NCBI GenBank assembly: GCA_937899245.1
Contig: CALDKB010000054.1
Location: 33,190-97,189, forward strand
Direction: 5' to 3'
Source of the DNA: an uncultured Bacteroidales bacterium
GTDB taxonomy: Bacteria; Bacteroidota; Bacteroidia; Bacteroidales; ML635J-15
Length of the DNA stretch: 64,000 nt
Shown here: positions 33,972 to 42,154 of the stretch, one piece after another
How positions within the stretch are numbered: the first letter of the stretch is position 1
Layout: each line of letters begins with the position of its first letter
Notes under the pieces: generated by a model
What the model saw: the letters and a program-made list of their open reading frames with translations, nothing else
The model's database searches: none
What the model was told of the DNA's origin: nothing
Translations under genes and position numbers: made by a program

Positions 33972-34715
33972 ATGAACTTGTTTGTTACTATAGGCAAATA
34001 TTTTTCACTGATGGGTTCTGTATTCTCGAAACCTGTCAGCAGGAAGATATTTTTCCGTCGTCTGGTCGCGGAAATCGAACAGATAGGTATCGATTCGGTC
34101 GGTATTGTCTGCATTGTGTCGGTGTTCATGGGGGCGGTGCTAACTATCCAGATGGGTATAAATTTCGAGTCGCCGATTATTCCGAGGTATATTATTGGCC
34201 TTAGCACGCGCGACTCTATGATTCTTGAATTTTCCAGTACTATCGTCTGCTTGATTCTTTCTGGCCGTGTTGGCTCCAACATCGCCTCTGAAATTGGTAC
34301 AATGCGTATCACCGAACAGATTGATGCCTTGGAAATTATGGGTGTGAACAGCGCCAATTATTTGATACTTCCAAAGATAATTGCTGCGTTTGTTACTTTC
34401 CCATTCCTAGCGTTGCTTAGTATTATCCTTGGTATCGTTGGCGGATGTTTCATCGCATTCACTTCTCCTGATATTGTTACTGTTGCCGATTATATCTACG
34501 GATTACACTATGCGTTTGTGCCGTTCTATGTTACTTATACAGTAATAAAAATTGCTGTTTTCGCAATCCTTATTACCTCGATATCTGCCTTTTTCGGCTA
34601 TTATACCGAAGGCGGTGCACTCGAAGTCGGCAAGAGCAGTACAAAGGCGGTTGTATATAGCATTATCGCCGTATTGTTGTTCAACTTAATATTAACTCAG
34701 GTTTTGCTCACATGA
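33972..34715 (+). CDS. mlaE: MlaE-type ABC transporter permease
   Basis: A 247-residue integral membrane permease of the MlaE/Ttg2B family, part of an ABC system moving phospholipids between inner and outer membrane. The open frame begins at 33639 but the first 111 codons run through the noncoding leader repeat; ATG 33972 gives the standard length and N-terminus. Family blocks include IGIDSVGIVCIVSVFMGAVL, LILSGRVGSNIASEIGTM and ITEQIDALEIMGVN, with about five membrane segments. Its end overlaps mlaF by four bases (ATGA). No MCE-domain (MlaD) gene is adjacent. Confidence 0.93.
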   Translation: MNLFVTIGKYFSLMGSVFSKPVSRKIFFRRLVAEIEQIGIDSVGIVCIVSVFMGAVLTIQMGINFESPIIPRYIIGLSTRDSMILEFSSTIVCLILSGRVGSNIASEIGTMRITEQIDALEIMGVNSANYLILPKIIAAFVTFPFLALLSIILGIVGGCFIAFTSPDIVTVADYIYGLHYAFVPFYVTYTVIKIAVFAILITSISAFFGYYTEGGALEVGKSSTKAVVYSIIAVLLFNLILTQVLLT

Positions 34716-35473
34716 TAGAAGTTGTTGGTGTAAATAAGACCTTTGGCGACAAGCATGTCCTCAAGGACATAAATGCGACTTTTGAAGAGGGCAAGGTTAA
34801 TATGATTATTGGCCGTAGCGGTTCCGGAAAAACTGTGCTGCTGAAAAATATCGTCGGTTTGCTGACTCCAGAAACCGGCGAAATTTACTTCAACGGACGT
34901 GAATTCGTAAATGTTGACGAAAAAGGTAAGCGCGAAATAAGAAAGGAGATGGGGATGGTCTTCCAAGGCAGTGCTTTGTTTACATCTTCTACCGTCGAGG
35001 AGAATGTTATGCTTCCTCTCGATTTGTTTACCAAGATGTCGAAGGCGGAAAAGCAGATACGAGTTGATTTTTGTCTTGACCGTGTAAATATAAAGAATTC
35101 AAACAAATCGTATCCTTCAGAGATTAGCGGCGGTATGCAGAAACGCGTGGCTATTGCCCGTGCAATAGCTTTGAATCCTCGCTATTTGTTCTGCGATGAA
35201 CCAAACTCAGGATTGGATCCCCAGACTTCCATCCTTATCGACCAGCTGATAAGGGAAATTACTTTGGAGTATGGCATTACTACTATTGTTAATACTCACG
35301 ATATGAACTCTATAATGGAGATCGGCGATAACATCTGCTTTATCTATCAGGGAAACAAATGGTGGCAAGGCACCAAGGATGATATCTTTAAGGCGGATAA
35401 TCAGGAATTGAATGATTTTGTTTTCGCTTCCAACTTGTACAAAAAGGTAAAATTGGTACACAACAATGAATAG
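34712..35473 (+). CDS. mlaF: MlaF-type ABC transporter ATP-binding protein
   Basis: A 253-residue ATPase with Walker A GRSGSGKT (about residues 34-41), Q-loop MVFQGSAL, signature ISGGMQKR, Walker B RYLFCDEPNSGLD and H-loop NTHD. The GMQKR signature is characteristic of the MlaF/Ttg2A group. It powers the MlaE permease encoded just upstream. The 3' end overlaps the DUF4296 gene by eight bases. Confidence 0.95.
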   Translation: MIEVVGVNKTFGDKHVLKDINATFEEGKVNMIIGRSGSGKTVLLKNIVGLLTPETGEIYFNGREFVNVDEKGKREIRKEMGMVFQGSALFTSSTVEENVMLPLDLFTKMSKAEKQIRVDFCLDRVNIKNSNKSYPSEISGGMQKRVAIARAIALNPRYLFCDEPNSGLDPQTSILIDQLIREITLEYGITTIVNTHDMNSIMEIGDNICFIYQGNKWWQGTKDDIFKADNQELNDFVFASNLYKKVKLVHNNE

Positions 35474-35894
35474 GGTGTTGATATTGCTATCGGTTGTTTT
35501 GCTTGCTGTTTTTGCCTCATGCAATCCTCCCGACAAACAGGAAAAACTCATAGGCGATGAACGTAGGCTTCCTGTGGAGACAATGGAAAACATATTCTAT
35601 GAAATGCATCTCGCCGATGCTATGGTTTCGCTGCATATGGTTCAGGTTACCGGTCATACCTCGCTGACGCAGTATCAGGTTGACAGTCTGTTGTATGAGG
35701 GTATATATGAAAAATACGATTGCACCCGTGAAACATTTGAGGAGAGCGTATTGTGGTATTTGCAGAACGACAGCAAGGGATTGGAAAGCCTGTATGAAAA
35801 GGTTGTCGAAAGATTCAATTTGGAAATAGCGGCTTTTGAAATTAATGTCGTAGATTCGTTGGCGACAAAGGAGGAAGAGGAAAATACATTATGA
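35466..35894 (+). CDS. DUF4296 lipoprotein
   Basis: A 142-residue lipoprotein (lipobox Cys19, AVFASCNPP). The body fits DUF4296, a Bacteroidota-only family (ETMENIFYEMHLADAM, QYQVDSLLYEGIYEKYDCTRETFEESVLWYLQN in parts). Function is unknown. It overlaps mlaF upstream by eight bases and the amidohydrolase-like remnant downstream by four, so it is translated as part of the mla operon; a role in the outer-membrane lipid pathway is possible only by association. Confidence 0.85.
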   Translation: MNRVLILLSVVLLAVFASCNPPDKQEKLIGDERRLPVETMENIFYEMHLADAMVSLHMVQVTGHTSLTQYQVDSLLYEGIYEKYDCTRETFEESVLWYLQNDSKGLESLYEKVVERFNLEIAAFEINVVDSLATKEEEENTL

Positions 35895-36214
35895 GACATT
35901 TCGCAGCAAATTATGTCTTCGACGGGAAAAATTTCGTGCGCAATGCTTGTATTTCGTTCGATGCTAGTGGCAAGTTGCTGTCTGTCGGTGAAGAAAATTC
36001 CGGATTGGTCGAACGCGAACGGATGATATTCTATAATGGAATCCTATGCCCGTATTTTTCAAGACACTTGCCTGAAAATATTCCATTAAAACCTTTTCTG
36101 GAATCGCTTGACTTGAATTTTAAAGATGCGGAACTTCCGGTTATCCTTCTTGAAAATGTCGATTTGATAACAATGTCTTTTACTGATGATTCTGTTGCAA
36201 GGGAGATTTTATAA
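35891..36214 (+). CDS. Amidohydrolase reduced to its beta-sandwich
   Basis: A 107-residue protein. The first ~55 residues (MRHFAANYVFDGKNFVRNAC, SFDASGKLLSVGEEN, IFYNGILCPYF) match the N-terminal beta-strands of amidohydrolase-superfamily proteins that in relatives lead to a VNAHCHLE metal-binding motif. Here that motif and the entire TIM barrel are absent. The last ~30 residues (LPVILLENVDLITMSFTDDS) resemble the C-terminal strands of the same family. So both pieces of the composite beta-sandwich remain while the catalytic barrel appears deleted in frame. It cannot be an active hydrolase; it may be a fold-only relic still translated in the operon. Confidence 0.6.
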   Translation: MRHFAANYVFDGKNFVRNACISFDASGKLLSVGEENSGLVERERMIFYNGILCPYFSRHLPENIPLKPFLESLDLNFKDAELPVILLENVDLITMSFTDDSVAREIL

Positions 36215-36702
36215 TGGCAAAGATTGTTAAGACCAATGCTGCCCGTTTGCTAGACAGCATGAAAATAAAGTATGATTTAATTCCGTATGAAGTTTCGGAA
36301 GACGATTTGAGTGCAATTCATGTTGCTTCGCAACTTGGCGAGTCCATCGATGTTGTCTTTAAGACATTGGTGCTTCATGGGGATCGCAACGGATATTTTG
36401 TGTGCGTAATTCCGGGCGACAAGGAGGTAGACTTGAAGAAAGCAGCAAAAATAACAGGCAATAAAAGTTGCAATCTTATACCGATGAAGGAGCTTCTGCC
36501 ATTGACTGGATATATTCGGGGCGGCTGTTCGCCGGTGGGCATGAAAAAAACTTTTCCCACATTCGTGCATTCAACCTGCCAGAATTTCGACAAAATATAT
36601 GTCAGTGCAGGAGTGCGCGGCTTGCAGCTGTGCATAAATCCCGACGACTTGTGCAAGGCCGTAGGGGCGAAGGTTGGTGATTTGGTTGCAATGGAGAGCT
36701 AG
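36214..36702 (+). CDS. ybaK: YbaK/EbsC-type Cys-tRNA(Pro) deacylase
   Basis: A 162-residue editing-domain protein. Family blocks are VFKTLVLHGDRNGYFVCVIPG, the catalytic-region Lys in VDLKKAAKITG and GYIRGGCSPVGMKKTFPTF, typical of YbaK, which hydrolyses Cys mischarged on tRNA-Pro. Start overlaps the preceding stop by one base (TAATG). It is the last gene of the mlaE operon and meets a convergent small membrane-protein gene with a 4-base 3' overlap. Confidence 0.92.
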   Translation: MAKIVKTNAARLLDSMKIKYDLIPYEVSEDDLSAIHVASQLGESIDVVFKTLVLHGDRNGYFVCVIPGDKEVDLKKAAKITGNKSCNLIPMKELLPLTGYIRGGCSPVGMKKTFPTFVHSTCQNFDKIYVSAGVRGLQLCINPDDLCKAVGAKVGDLVAMES

Positions 36703-37004
36703 CGGTTCATTATTTTTTTGCCGATTATTATGGTAAGGACTATGCCCATTACCAAAACCACTACAGCAAGCCAATATATCTGAGTCAAGCCGACAAGCGA
36801 ACTTGCCAGAAACGAAAGGGCAATCATCGAGATAATTTTTACAAACTTTTTGCGTACATATTCTTTCCTTGCGTTTTTGCTTTTTGGGAACGAATTCACA
36901 CCCTTAAGCGAAATTATCGGATCGCCAGACAAGTATGCTATTCCGGCGTATACCAGCAGCGAAATGCCTAGTACTGCCATTATTATTGAATATGCAGTTT
37001 CCAT
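36699..37004 (-). CDS. Small membrane protein, DUF3784-like
   Basis: A 101-residue protein with an N-terminal membrane segment (AYSIIMAVLGISLLVYAGI), a basic cytosolic stretch (NARKEYVRKKF) and two more hydrophobic helices near the C-terminus. Size and layout fit DUF3784-type proteins, which have no known function. The gene converges on ybaK. Confidence 0.65.
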   Translation of the reverse strand: METAYSIIMAVLGISLLVYAGIAYLSGDPIISLKGVNSFPKSKNARKEYVRKKFVKIISMIALSFLASSLVGLTQIYWLAVVVLVMGIVLTIIIGKKIMNR

Positions 37005-37108
37005 AAATAAATTTTAATTGCAATTTTTACTTGTGTTCTGTTTAATTATGATGCGAATATATGGCAGAAAATTGACAGCGGCTTTCATTCGACAATAATA
37101 TTGTTGAT

Positions 37109-40100
37109 TTACTGTTCCTTCTTTTCGTCATAGTTCTCGATGATATTCTGAATCGATTTGCGTAGGGTCTGTTGTAGCGAAATTCTGCCCAATCCCGACT
37201 TGTTGACAAGGTTAATGGATTGAGCTATAGCTTTCTCGTCCTTGTACAACGGTTTTACAAGTCTGAATTCAAAGTCGTCGGATTCCTCGACTAGTTCGCC
37301 CTCTTCTTCGTCGTTCTTTTTCTTTTTCCCCTTGTTTTCCTTTGGCTCTTTAGTTTGGACATTTATTCCAAGTGGAATTGGTAGGCCTTTTGGCTCGAGT
37401 ACCGAAATGTGGAAGAAATACTTGAAGTCGAAGTCCATTTTGCCGCTGACGGCAACTTTGTATTTGTCCATTGACAAAGTGAATGGATAAACGCTGAGGA
37501 TGTTATTGTCGATGGTGAATTCAACCGACATGTTGTCGATGACATTTTTTGTCTGCTTCTTGAACAGAAGGTATTTGGCTATTGTGGTGAATGTTTCGCC
37601 ATCGAGAAGGACAAGGTCCTTTCCGTTGATGTGGCATGCGGTCTGCAACGTCGATAGAACTGGTTCCATCTCATTGTCGAGGTCGGCTATTGCCGACAGT
37701 TCGCAGTCGAGCTTTCCCTCAAACGAACTGAGCATTGGCAATATGGAGTCAATCATAGGAACAGCAGTCAAAAGGTTTTCCACAGTAACATTAGTTCCGA
37801 AAAGATCAAGTCCGACTTTCGCTTTTTCAAGGTTGTCGCATTGGTATGTAGCGCTAAGTTTCAGGTCGCCGATATTGCTGCTTGTACGCAAATCCTTAAT
37901 GGAGAGGGTGCTGTTTTGGGCAGTTATTTCCCCATTGAAGTCGTTCATCTTTAGTCCGGCAAATTTTATGGTGTCCATTTTTACAGTTATGCCGCAGTTT
38001 AAGTTTGCCGGGACTACAATAAGCTCCATAGGTACCGTGTCAAGATCGATTTCGGAAGAAGATGTGTCGGTGGCTTCGTTTTCCTCGTCTGTAATATTTT
38101 TTTCTTCGCTATATGCCAAATCGATGAATTCCTTCATTTTGCCCATCCTTTCGGTATATATTTCGCTGAGGTCACGTTTTGTGTAGGTCTTGCGTATGGA
38201 ATCGATGATCTGTGCTTTGACAGAGTCGCTAACTTCAACATGGTTGATGTTTATGCTTTTTTGCTGCATTTTATCTATGCGCTCAAGTGCGGCCTTCCTA
38301 GCAACGTCGTCCTTCAGTTTTTCTTGTTCACCGATATAGTTGGCATATAAAAGTTCGTTAAGGTCCAAGTTCCTTGATGTAATTTCAATGTTTCCGCTAA
38401 GTGTTTTGTCGCGAAGCAGAGCTCGGCGTACATTTTCGATCTTTCCGTTTAGTCTGAGACCCGACTTTCCAACTCGCATGAAGAAATTGTTAAGCTGGAT
38501 GGTATCGTCGGTAAAGGTAATGTCAAATTTGCGGGCAGCCGTTCGCAAATTGAAATAAGGTGACATGTATCTGGCTGTCTTGGCATATATCTTGCCGTCG
38601 AAAGTAAATTTCTTCAGCGCAGACTCGGCATCTGTCACACTGTTGCATAATGTAAGTAGCGAGTCCATGTCAATCGGGGTTCTGCTTGTGGGATCAATTT
38701 CCACACGTTTGCCGTCAACTCTCATGAACTTACGAATTCTGGGACGGCCGTTCATTTCTATTCTAGTGGAATCGAGGAATGCTCCCATTGTAGGTTCGTA
38801 GTATGTGATTGAGTCGAGGTTCAGCGTTGCTTTGAGTGCAGGAATAAGGGCGTCGGCCTCGTCTGGTCTTACCGACATTGAAATCCTTCCGCTCTTTCCC
38901 GAGACGAACATTGTGTCGGCAACAATTGCCTGCATGCCGTTTAGACGTCCAGAAACACGCATCTGCGGTACTTCGTTGACTGGTTCGTCAACGTTGGCAT
39001 TAAGGTTAAGTCTCGATATCGTCGCCTGTATTGTGCGTGGCATTGTTATCTTTAAGGTGTCGACAACAACTTTTGCATTGGTCAAGTGGGTTTGTCCGGT
39101 TCGTCTTGATTGCTTGGAATTCATGCCGACTTCTGCACTTGCATTTTCACCGTAAGCAAAGAATTTCTGCGATGGGATTCTCAACATAATGCGGTCGATG
39201 TCGATATTTCCAAGCATGTATATTTTTGTGAAGTTGATTTTCATAAGGTCGCTTAGTGAGAAGCGTGCTTCGAAGTCGGACGAAAGGTTCCCCTTGTATA
39301 TCAAGTCGTCGATAGGGAAGAGGCTTGATATGTAATCGAGGTTCAGGTCGCAATTAAGCTTAGCGTCGATATACGGGTCGTTGAGAATGTTGCTGGCCTT
39401 GCCCTTTAATTTAATGTAGGTTTCTCCGGCGGAAGCATTTAGTTCCGAAATATTGATGTACGATTTGCGTTTGTTTTCGGAATTGTAGCTTAAGTCGGCA
39501 TCAAGATTTAGTTTTGCGGTGGCGTTCATGTCTTTGGCGACAGCTTCTATGTCGCTAAGCGACAGTTTCGCTTCGATGTTTGGGAAAGTGTCGTTTTTGT
39601 ATCGGCCTTGTGCCTTGCCGCAGAAATTTAATGCGCCAGAAATTTTGTAGTCTTTGATTCCGCTGATCAGGCTCTCGGGAATAAAGTTGAGAACATTGTC
39701 GATTCGTGGAATTGATATGTTTGCGTTCAGGTCGGTATTCCATGATGAATCTGTCATGTATTCGGCTGTGCCTGAAACTTTTACGAAAATGTCTGTGCTC
39801 GTGATGTCCAAAGTGTCGATATCGAATTTGTTAAACTCGTCGTCGCATTTTACTTTCAGGGCAAAATCAAGAGGAATGTCGTTAAATGACATCGAAGAAT
39901 CTCCAAATTCGTTTAGTAAAAGTTTAAGGCTTGAATTTAAATCGTATGAGCTGTCGTTGATAAATGCCGATGCTTTCAGTTCTGTGTCATCGACAATTAT
40001 TTTTGTATTTGAAGAGCTGTCGCAGAATTCTGTGCTAATTTTGCCAAAATTGGTTGTCAGCTCGTAGTTTCCATCGTTTATATTGCCGTAGATATTTAGT

Positions 40101-40810
40101 GTAGAGGTAGGAATTTCTGCCGCAAATTGCGAAGATTCGTCGGCATATCTGGCTTTTAGGTTTAGTTCTGTTGTGAAGTTTAGAATGTCGGCGGTCATGT
40201 CGCCGGACAAAGAAATGTTTGTAGAGTCGAGACAAGCTGTCATTTGCGACTCGTCGTCAATGTAGTTGACGTGTAGGTTCTTTATCGATGCATCCTTAAG
40301 CTTTATAATGTAGTCGAATGATGAGGTGTCTTCTTCTTCTGGGGTTGTGTCGGAAATGTAGATGTCCCAGTTTGCTTTTCCTTCAGGGTTTACATATCCG
40401 TTTATTATTGTGTTTGACAGTAAAAGCTTGTTGATAATAATGCTGTCGTTAAGGAATTCGACAGCGTTTACAGAAACGCTAAGAGTATCTATTATAGCCA
40501 ATGTGTCGCTAAGGTCGTTCTTAAGCGCTTTTGAATGTATTGTGGCGTCAATGATTTCCAGTTCAACGTCAGGCAGTTTGCTCCACACATCCAATTTGAT
40601 TTTTTCATATTTGATGTTGGCATTAATGTAATCGCAGGCAATGTCGTTTATTGTTTTGTTGCCCGATTCTGAGTTAGCGTATGATTCTGCAATCAACGGA
40701 GCAAGACCGACAATAATCAGTGCGATGGCAATAATGCTTGCAAGTGGAATAAATATCCACTTTAAAATTTTTTTTGATTTTTTCTTTGTTTTCTTTTCTT
40801 GGTTTTCCAT
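37109..40810 (-). CDS. AsmA-like periplasmic bridge protein
   Basis: A 1233-residue protein anchored by one N-terminal membrane helix (about 12-35, ILKWIFIPLASIIAIALIIV), preceded by lysines. The long periplasmic part is repetitive beta-structure typical of AsmA/TamB-family proteins, with an AsmA C-terminal block near 1060-1170 (MSVEFTIDNNILSVYPFTLS). AsmA-like proteins are thought to form grooves carrying lipids to the outer membrane. A highly charged Lys/Glu tract (about 1180-1205) precedes the C-terminus. The product may work alongside the Mla transporter encoded nearby on the other strand, but that is inference. Confidence 0.85.
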   Translation of the reverse strand: MENQEKKTKKKSKKILKWIFIPLASIIAIALIIVGLAPLIAESYANSESGNKTINDIACDYINANIKYEKIKLDVWSKLPDVELEIIDATIHSKALKNDLSDTLAIIDTLSVSVNAVEFLNDSIIINKLLLSNTIINGYVNPEGKANWDIYISDTTPEEEDTSSFDYIIKLKDASIKNLHVNYIDDESQMTACLDSTNISLSGDMTADILNFTTELNLKARYADESSQFAAEIPTSTLNIYGNINDGNYELTTNFGKISTEFCDSSSNTKIIVDDTELKASAFINDSSYDLNSSLKLLLNEFGDSSMSFNDIPLDFALKVKCDDEFNKFDIDTLDITSTDIFVKVSGTAEYMTDSSWNTDLNANISIPRIDNVLNFIPESLISGIKDYKISGALNFCGKAQGRYKNDTFPNIEAKLSLSDIEAVAKDMNATAKLNLDADLSYNSENKRKSYINISELNASAGETYIKLKGKASNILNDPYIDAKLNCDLNLDYISSLFPIDDLIYKGNLSSDFEARFSLSDLMKINFTKIYMLGNIDIDRIMLRIPSQKFFAYGENASAEVGMNSKQSRRTGQTHLTNAKVVVDTLKITMPRTIQATISRLNLNANVDEPVNEVPQMRVSGRLNGMQAIVADTMFVSGKSGRISMSVRPDEADALIPALKATLNLDSITYYEPTMGAFLDSTRIEMNGRPRIRKFMRVDGKRVEIDPTSRTPIDMDSLLTLCNSVTDAESALKKFTFDGKIYAKTARYMSPYFNLRTAARKFDITFTDDTIQLNNFFMRVGKSGLRLNGKIENVRRALLRDKTLSGNIEITSRNLDLNELLYANYIGEQEKLKDDVARKAALERIDKMQQKSININHVEVSDSVKAQIIDSIRKTYTKRDLSEIYTERMGKMKEFIDLAYSEEKNITDEENEATDTSSSEIDLDTVPMELIVVPANLNCGITVKMDTIKFAGLKMNDFNGEITAQNSTLSIKDLRTSSNIGDLKLSATYQCDNLEKAKVGLDLFGTNVTVENLLTAVPMIDSILPMLSSFEGKLDCELSAIADLDNEMEPVLSTLQTACHINGKDLVLLDGETFTTIAKYLLFKKQTKNVIDNMSVEFTIDNNILSVYPFTLSMDKYKVAVSGKMDFDFKYFFHISVLEPKGLPIPLGINVQTKEPKENKGKKKKNDEEEGELVEESDDFEFRLVKPLYKDEKAIAQSINLVNKSGLGRISLQQTLRKSIQNIIENYDEKKEQ

Positions 40811-40888
40811 TTCGGATAAATGAATTGTGATAAAAAATTGAAAGCGAAACGAATACGTTTCACTTTCAATTTAATATTAATGGGATAA

Positions 40889-42121
40889 TTATTTGATGCC
40901 CAAGTTCTTCTTTATGTCCTTTGGCAAAGCGTCCTTATGAACGACGATATTCATAGTTTTGTAACGAACGAAAGCCTTGCTAGCATAGAACATTCCGTGA
41001 TATTCGCCGTAGTCGCCCCAGCTGTTCTTAACCATGTAGTATTCGTTGCCCATCTGGTCCTTCGCTGTTCCGTAGATAAGCATTCCGTGGTCGTCGGTAG
41101 TTTCCCAGTTGTCGAAAGCAACCTGGCGTTCTTCCTGGCTTACCCAGCGTTGTGGTGTCGGGTGCTTAGCTGCTTCGTCGGCAATCTGCTTTGCGCTCAT
41201 GCCAGTCCAATGTGCCATATCGCTGCCCTTCATGCTAGCTGCTTCTGCATTAGTTTCTGGCAATACGCAGAATCCCTTGCGAACACCAATCTTGAATCCT
41301 TGTTCGCTAACGTCGGAACCCCATGCTATTGGGTAACCGTTTTCGATTGCGTTGTCAAAGATTTCCATCATTTCGTCGATTGTTACATTGTAGCACTGCG
41401 ACCATCTCCAGTTGTCCTGAATTTCAAGAACGAACTTTTCGTTGAATGGGTGATGTGTGTAGGATGTGATAGAAACATAGTCGTCGGCATTAAGTCCAAG
41501 TGACTGGTAGAATGACATTGGAGTGTATTCTTTACCATTGTAGTTGAATTTTTCTGGACATTTGCCTAAATAAACATCGTGGATAGCTCTGATTGCGTTG
41601 AGCCACAAAGTCTGATTTTCGGCATTTTTCTGCAAGCTCTTGTGGTCGCCCTTTGCGATAGCTTTAACCACAGCTTCTGAAACAGCAGAAAGTTCAGTGT
41701 GGTCAGACAAAGAGTCACCGTACATAACGCCAGGACGCATTTCTGCTTCCGGAACAAGTCCATAGTGAGACATTCCGTAGATAACATCGTAGAATGAACC
41801 ACCCTGCGAGAATGATACATCACCGTGAGTACGAACTGCTGCCTGTGCCCTGTCGATGTATGTGTTGTAAACTGTGTACATTTCTGCAAAGTCGTATTCG
41901 CCTTTGCCCATACGAAGTAATTCTGCTTCAATGAAGCCAAGACCTGAATAGCACCAGCATGTTCCTGCTCTGTTCTGATCCTTAACTGAGGTTACAGGCA
42001 ATTCCTTTACTGTAGTAAATACATAGCCTTCTTCCTCTTCTCCTTCTTTGGCTTCTTGAGCCCACATGTTCGTGCCTATCATCAGTAGGCTGAGCATTGA
42101 AATGATAATTCTTTTGTTCAT
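40889..42121 (-). CDS. Secreted C1 family cysteine peptidase
   Basis: A 410-residue exported protein (signal peptide ending NMWAQ). The papain-fold signature is QNRAGTCWCYSGLGF, giving oxyanion Gln49 and nucleophile Cys55; catalytic His is in TTDDHGMLIYG (near 344) and Asn in MVKNSWGDYG (near 365). The insertions and order fit the C1B bleomycin hydrolase/PepC-like branch seen in Bacteroidota. A run of glutamates follows the signal peptide. It probably acts as an aminopeptidase or endopeptidase in the periplasm. Confidence 0.93.
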   Translation of the reverse strand: MNKRIIISMLSLLMIGTNMWAQEAKEGEEEEGYVFTTVKELPVTSVKDQNRAGTCWCYSGLGFIEAELLRMGKGEYDFAEMYTVYNTYIDRAQAAVRTHGDVSFSQGGSFYDVIYGMSHYGLVPEAEMRPGVMYGDSLSDHTELSAVSEAVVKAIAKGDHKSLQKNAENQTLWLNAIRAIHDVYLGKCPEKFNYNGKEYTPMSFYQSLGLNADDYVSITSYTHHPFNEKFVLEIQDNWRWSQCYNVTIDEMMEIFDNAIENGYPIAWGSDVSEQGFKIGVRKGFCVLPETNAEAASMKGSDMAHWTGMSAKQIADEAAKHPTPQRWVSQEERQVAFDNWETTDDHGMLIYGTAKDQMGNEYYMVKNSWGDYGEYHGMFYASKAFVRYKTMNIVVHKDALPKDIKKNLGIK

Positions 42122-42154
42122 TGTTATTAATTTAAGTGTTTATTATTAATCATG

